NCBI GenBank assembly: GCA_027604685.1
Contig: JADHYX010000525.1
Span: forward strand, 1 to 12,812
From: Lobulomyces angularis
Lineage: Eukaryota; Chytridiomycota; Chytridiomycetes; Lobulomycetales; Lobulomycetaceae
Reading direction: 5' to 3'
Length of the DNA stretch: 12,812 nt
In this document: in pieces, positions 8,001-12,812 of the stretch
Numbering within the stretch: position 1 is the first letter of the stretch
Layout of the letters: every line of letters starts with the position of its first letter
Program-made: the position numbers and the translations under genes
Notes under the pieces: generated by a model
What the model saw: only the letters and a program-made list of their open reading frames with translations
The model's database searches: none
What the model was told of the DNA's origin: nothing

Positions 8001-8868
8001 TTTGATGAAATGATTTCTCAAGGTCTAAAGCCCAACGCTCATATCTTGAACAGTTTATATTTTGAAAATTTTGACTACAGTGGAGACCTGGAAGAAAAAC
8101 TATGGGATATTTTAAACAGGTTTAAACATTCAAATGTGCAACCTGATAAAAGAACATGGACCGAAATTATTAAGGTATTAACAGTTGCAGGAGACTATAA
8201 AAATGCTTACAGGTAAACAAAAAGGAATTTTTAAAGTAAAAAAATAACTATATTTGAATAAAAAAAAATAAAAAAAAAAATTTTAATAATTTTTTAGAAT
8301 ATTTCAAGCGCTGAGTGGGACACTATATAAACATGAAACACCGCCAAATCTTTTATTTGAAGTGAAATATGATCCGACAGCTTTGAATAGTGCACTGTTT
8401 TGCGTTATTTTGGACACATGCAAGTTGGGAAATATGGAAAAGGAATTTAATAAAATTTGGAAATTTTGTTTAAAATCCAATTACCAGTTAAATAGCAACG
8501 TTTTAACAAGTTACATTGAAGGATTAGTTAAATTTAAAAGGTTCAAGGACGCTATTGACACGATTTTGGAATACAGTAAAGTTGAAAACGTTAGTTTACA
8601 TGTAATTGGTCGAAGAGTTAAACCTGATAGTAAAACTTTCAAAAGCTTATTTAGTGGGTTCAAAAGTTGGGGAGTGAGTACCTATGATTTTAAAAAATTA
8701 AGGAAAAAGTTGTTGTTTCATAAATACAAGATTAAATTTGAAGAACTGTTGATTAAAAACTTGAATTTAAATTTAACATTCTCCAATTGGTTAAAGATAA
8801 AAAATGAGAGACATTGCAGAAAAAACAAATTTTTTGAAAAATTTAAAAAAAAAAAAGGAATCAAATGA
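5065..8868 (+). CDS. Large P-class pentatricopeptide repeat protein, predicted mitochondrial, 7 exons
   Basis: Exons 5065-5095, 5149-6270, 6360-6422, 6491-6586, 6645-7764, 7826-8212 and 8298-8868 join in phase to 1129 aa ending in TGA. The N terminus (MLRSLYRTNNGISVNNN) has Arg/Lys and no acidic residue in the first 32 positions, fitting a mitochondrial presequence. About 18-20 degenerate 35-residue PPR motifs follow. Clear ones include VEIYSHLITAFHLL ending LDPD, LNIYTSLITAYGLRKDLNTA, PFFYHSLMFVFSQ ending GVKPR, IETYNILLDRFSK, SFFYLTVMQGYNS ending KISPT, INHFAVLLSALKS, NHIFQILIDSAKK ending GLKPN, and KRTWTEIIKVLTV. Five lie before residue 384 and the rest after residue 470, separated by a Lys/Ser-rich linker from three small exons. 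No DYW, SMR or other C-terminal domain is present; it ends in a Lys-rich tail. PPR proteins bind single-stranded organellar RNA one base per repeat and act in processing, stability or translation; the target here is unknown. The exon 2 donor (GTGATA at 6271) is the weakest join: without it the frame stops at 6291-6293, giving a 391-aa protein. No ATG lies between 6294 and the next exon, which favours one gene over two. Confidence 0.82.
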
Positions 8869-8873
8869 ATAAA
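8868..8873 (+). terminator. AATAAA hexamer overlapping the PPR stop codon
   Basis: The last A of the PPR gene TGA is the first base of an AATAAA; a second copy lies at 8964-8969. The second is better placed for a normal 3' UTR. Which one is used cannot be told from sequence. Confidence 0.3.
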
Positions 8874-9275
8874 AATTAGAATTAAACACAAATTTAAAAG
8901 TGAAGAAGGCAGTAGAGTGTATGAAAAAAAGGGATGGTTACTTATTAAGTGTATAAAAATTTTAATAAATAATTTTTTGAAAAAAATTGTGTTAGTAAAT
9001 TTTTTTTTCGTTTGAACAAAAAAAAAATAAATTTAAGTTTTTTTTTAACTCTAAAAATACAAATATATTTAAAATCTATTTTCAAATAACAGATTACATT
9101 TATCTTTTAACACAGTATATAAAAAATTAATTAAAGAAATATGAAAAAGAAAAAAAAAAATTGATTTAGAAGAACGAAGTATTTAATAACCTCTTTTTAA
9201 CCTATTAATTTTTTTTTTTTTATTTTATATTTATAATTCTTTTTCTTTTATTTTTATTTATTTTATTTTTTTTTT
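8869..9275. other. Convergent 3' intergenic region between PPR and RasGEF genes
   Basis: These 407 bp lie between two facing TGA stops. A slightly less AT-rich pocket at about 8901-8945 carries no ORF of note. The rest is A/T homopolymer, with AATAAA on the plus strand (8964-8969) and several TTTATT copies near 9245-9265 that give AATAAA on the minus strand for the RasGEF transcript. I see no RNA gene or mobile element. Confidence 0.5.
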
Positions 9276-12200
9276 TCAAACAGCTTCACATAATTTTGAC
9301 ATTTCTTTTAATTTTTTTACATCTTTTTCAACGTGAGGTTTCGATATATAATTTTGGATTGCAGACTTTAATTCAAACTTATAACTTCCTCTTGCTACTA
9401 GACCCGTTATATCTTTTACTCTGTTTGACATCATCCGAAGCTTGTCAAAATTTATCATCTCTCTAACTTTTGACTGGTTCCCGTCATTCATGAAAGTTAA
9501 ATCTTTTAAATAAATTGCTGTAATTTTTTTTTTTTGGTATTATTAAGTTAAAATTCAGTTTTAATGAATATGATTCATTTCTTACGTAAAAATGGTACTA
9601 TTGGCGGAACAGCTAGAGCTAGACAATCTCTAAAGTTTTTCATATTTTTTGATGGATCTATTAATTTTTCCAGTTCCTGGAAAATTTTTTTAGCTTCTTT
9701 GGGAAGTGCCTGAAATAAATTTATTTGTTAAAAAATATATAAAAAATAAACCTTCTTTTTTAAACTTACATCCCAAGATTTTTTTAATCTGAGTACGGGT
9801 GAGAGATTTAAACCAGCAATTATAGCAAACATGCTAAAAAAATTATTTAATTCTTGACATCGCTATATAAATAAAAGAAAAATAAGATAAATAGTTTAAT
9901 TTTTGATTTTAAAGATATAACTTTTTATTGAATTTTTACCTTTGCAGATAAAATGAAATTTTTTAAAATTGTAACTCTTTTTTTTAAATCCTTTTGTGAG
10001 CAAATTTCAGTTGCAACCCAATAAGACTCCTTATCAAATCTTGATATAAAAAAGTCCAAACTCGGACATATACTTTCATCTCCTTTCTTGGTCCAAATCT
10101 GGTTTAAAAATTCTATGGCGTGAATATTCTTAAACAAATTATAATTAAGTAGACAGAGTTGTTGACTAATATCCTCAAAATTTAACTCTAAAATCATACT
10201 CTCCATCGACTTTCCTTTTCTTTCTACTAATTTTATGTTGTTAATCATATCTTCGTATTCTTTTGCCTAACAATAAAAAAAAATTAATAAAAATTAGTTT
10301 TTAGTAAATTCTCAACCTGGCTGGTTACTATCCATGTTAATTCAATTGCTTCTTGACTAAACTCAGTTTTATTTAAAGACGAAATGAATTCCCTTAGCTC
10401 ATTTTTTAAGGAACTATCCAATCCAAAGTCATGCCAGTGATATTCACACCACCATTTAAGGCATGAAAGTACTCTAATTATTAATATATTTTATTATTTA
10501 TTAATTTTAAACATGATTTAGTTTTTCTAATTTATTACTTTTTTTGTGTTGGAACTTTCATTTTTTTAAAGTATTGAATGTCAGCTTCAGTAGGATCATC
10601 AGGTAGTATTGCATTAAATTTACATATCAAATTGTCAAAAAAATCTAAAGGTGTCATAAAAGATCTGAAAGACATAAAAAGTGTATCCAAAAATTCATTA
10701 TCTACAAAACAAAAAAAAAAATTAAAAAATAAAATTTTTTATTGTCAGTTACTGTATACCTCTTTCAAATCCATTGGTAGCTTTATCGATTAATTTTTCT
10801 ACTGTACCTGCCATAACGATTTGCCTTTAATTAAAAAAATAAAGTTTTGTAATTTTAACATTTTTATTAAATTCATTTTGATAATTTATTTTTATTCTTT
10901 TATTTATTTTTTTACTTGTTATTAATATTTCGCAAAATCATAACGTCTTTATCGTCTTCACATACACAGATCGTCTCATACTTTTTTTCTCCTAAAACAA
11001 CAGCAACTTCGAAATTGGTTTCTCCGTCCTTCAAAAAGCTTGAAAGCTTTTTGTCCAGTTCTATAAAGGTATTTAATGATGGTAGCTTTAGAGTATGATC
11101 CTCAAAACTAATTTTATTTTCTTCACAAATTTCGCTCAAGATTGCCTCCATAATTTCGTCCAGATTGTTAATTTTTAATTCTTTTTTTTCCACGGTAGCT
11201 TTGTTTGAATGTAAAGAATAAATTACTATGCAATATTTTTCCCTTGGTAACGAAATTGAATTTGGGCTTTGATCAACGCTGTCAGTGGATTTTTTATCAG
11301 CTGATTTAATTCCATCTGCTCTAGATTTAGTTGGAGAAAAGTGCTTTCTTAGTGTTGAAATTGCTGTTGGTGTCGAAATTGTTCTTTTCCGGCTAAAAAA
11401 ATTAATAAAATAAGTTGAATAAAAGTTACTAGTTAATTTTTCGAAACATACGCATTTTTTTCTATCTGAAAAATAACTTCAGTCATAGGTTCTACCGTAG
11501 TGGATATAGAAAGACTTGAAATAGAACCATTGAATGACTCACTGCGAGATATATCGCCAGCTTCACTTGGATCTAATAAAATATTAAAACCAAAGTAAAA
11601 GTTTGAATATTTGTTATTATACTTACATAAAATATTAGGAATAACTGGTAATTCAGAATTCGATAAAAATGCAGGAATTTCCGGAATCAACGATTCTCTA
11701 CTTGAATTGGATTCTGTACCTCTCCACTCACTCAATACACCTAATTCGTCTTTCTTTTTGTTACTAGCGTCAAATTCAGTACTCTCCATACTTAATGGAC
11801 TTTGATTTGGGACGCTACATTGTATTGGTAAAGTAAATTCAAGGTTTTCTGCGTTTAAAAATCCCTGGTCAGGCAAAGAAGTACTGCTTACTGATTTATT
11901 AAAATCAGATACAATTGGTAAAGAGGAGGATGAGGAATTGTTAACAGATTTTTTGAATAGTTTTATTCTGGCGTTAATTAATTTAGGTTGCCAGAATGCA
12001 TTTCCGCTATTATTATTAAGTAAGTTTGAAGGCTCCACAACAGTAGCAGGAAATTCTTGCGAAACTCCTCGAATAACTGTTTTTGAGGTCTGTGCATTCA
12101 TTATCGAAGTTCTCCTTCTATTTTGTGGTGTCACTAGAAGGCCTTCAGTTTTAATGGGAAGTGGTGGTATACTTGGTTTACTAAAATTATTATTAGGGTG

Positions 12201-12659
12201 TGGTGTTATTGATGGTGCTGTAGAAACAGGAGATGTCATTAATGATTTGTTACTGGTTGTTCTTCCAATTAAAATTAGTTTTTCTAACTTATTTTTATAT
12301 TTTTCCAAGGGTAGTGACATGTCAACTTCCTCCTCTTTTGAACTTCCATTAAAAACAACTTTCATGTCTGCTATATCTAATTGATTTAATTCTTTTTTTT
12401 GACAAATTAAAATTAGAATATCCCACATTTTCATATCTAATCTTATTCTCATAACTGTTGTACTATTATTTGGAAGTTGGCATCGTATCAGCAGTTCTCC
12501 CTTTTCATCTGGAGAAAATATTGGACAACCACTAAATTTAAAAAAAAAGGAGATTAATTTTTTAACAAGAACTTATGCGCTCTTCAGCGATTAATTTTTA
12601 TTTGTTTGATTTCAATAAAACGAAATTTAATAACAATCTTACTCTTGTACAGCGGTCAT
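9276..12659 (-). CDS. Ras guanine nucleotide exchange factor with two N-terminal ubiquitin-like/RBD-like regions, REM and CDC25 domains, 11 exons
   Basis: Exons in order: 12659-12643, 12531-11627, 11572-11452, 11392-10916, 10824-10760, 10701-10539, 10473-10317, 10266-9940, 9862-9770, 9709-9586, 9517-9276. All phases agree: 896 aa, TGA stop. Catalytic evidence: REM (RasGEF_N, about 508-635) has [36 protein letters not shown] and [16 protein letters not shown]25 (about 665-890) has [88 protein letters not shown] and [16 protein letters not shown]. It should catalyse GDP release from a Ras-family GTPase at a membrane. Residues 7-96 look like a ubiquitin-fold/RBD ([44 protein letters not shown]); residues 398-480 look like a second ([34 protein letters not shown]). 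A Ser/Thr/Pro-rich, probably phosphorylated linker joins them. No PH, DEP, LisH or SH3 is seen. The start makes a 17-nt first exon encoding MTAVQ; its ATG has an AAAA context. The GTPase served (Ras or Rap) cannot be assigned. Confidence 0.9.
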
Positions 12660-12812
12660 TTTTAATATACACTAAATTAGACCTTTGGGTTAATTACTAT
12701 TTCAATCCAATTACAAATTTTATTATTAATTTATTTATTTCAAATTTCTTTTATATCAATTTGTTATATTTTCAATGTTATATTTTTAATGTTATATTTT
12801 TTTTATTTTTTA
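12660..12812. promoter_or_regulatory. 5' flank of the RasGEF gene
   Basis: This 153-bp AT-rich flank upstream of the RasGEF ATG must hold at least part of its promoter. It contains a short 14-bp tandem repeat at its far end and no coding potential. The window ends here, so neighbouring elements are unknown. Confidence 0.4.
12763..12804. repeat. 14-bp tandem repeat, three copies
   Basis: The word GTTATATTTT recurs at 12763, 12777 and 12791, an exact 14-bp period. The first two full units differ at one base (CAAT against TAAT at the end); the third decays into a T run. Consensus unit: GTTATATTTTTAAT. It lies about 105-145 bp upstream of the RasGEF ATG. It may be a simple microsatellite-like expansion or a repeated protein-binding site. 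Confidence 0.7.

Noticed and set aside
2360..8868. Mitochondrial gene cluster (mtRF2, BLOC1S1/GCN5L1, PPR) as a functional operon-like unit
   Set aside because: Each gene has its own spacer and polyadenylation hexamers, and BLOC1S1 is mainly endolysosomal; chance adjacency is the simpler reading.
11938..12384. 148-aa plus-strand ORF
   Set aside because: It is antisense to the RasGEF linker exon, with no family resemblance and no independent start or splice support.
12576..12595. Small hairpin CGCT-GAAG-AGCG in RasGEF intron 1
   Set aside because: A 4-bp stem is too short to mean anything, though it is the only GC-rich spot in the intron.

Overview
This is a nuclear DNA window from an AT-rich, intron-dense eukaryotic microbe. 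Six protein-coding genes lie close together and account for nearly all non-homopolymeric sequence. I joined 29 short introns (47-133 bp, T-rich, GT...AG) by hand; every junction keeps frame, and each spliced product reads as one protein of sensible length. TAA ends three genes and TGA ends three, so TGA is a stop in the nuclear code. A bacterial-type mitochondrial RF2, a RasGEF, BLOC1S1, WDR53 and PDAP1 together, with A/T homopolymers, suggest a dictyostelid-like amoebozoan or a similar AT-rich protist. This placement is inference; there is no rRNA or other strong phylogenetic marker.

Layout from left to right: PDAP1/HASPP28-like phosphoprotein (+, 96-798, 3 exons); WDR53-like WD40 protein (-, 963-2314, 5 exons), convergent with PDAP1; organellar peptide chain release factor 2 (+, 2360-3969, 6 exons), divergent from WDR53 with only 45 bp between the two ATGs; BLOC1S1 (+, 4390-4800, 3 exons, 85 aa); a P-class pentatricopeptide repeat protein (+, 5065-8868, 7 exons, 1129 aa) with a mitochondrial-type presequence; and a RasGEF (-, 9276-12659, 11 exons, 896 aa) carrying two ubiquitin-like/RBD-like regions ahead of its REM and CDC25 domains, convergent with the PPR gene.

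The genes do not form one pathway. The release factor and the PPR protein both fit mitochondrial gene expression: the first ends translation at UAA/UGA, the second binds organellar RNA. PDAP1, WDR53 (probable CUL4-DDB1 substrate receptor), BLOC1S1 (BLOC-1/BORC, endolysosomal) and the RasGEF are unrelated cytosolic or membrane-trafficking and signalling functions. Intergenic stretches hold homopolymers, AATAAA-type polyadenylation hexamers and one 14-bp tandem repeat. I saw no mobile element, CRISPR array, tRNA or rRNA. The points most worth checking are the double Ubl/RBD RasGEF architecture, the possible short isoform of the PPR protein, the very small divergent promoter, the skipped consensus donor in BLOC1S1, and the two 54-bp introns that are open in frame.
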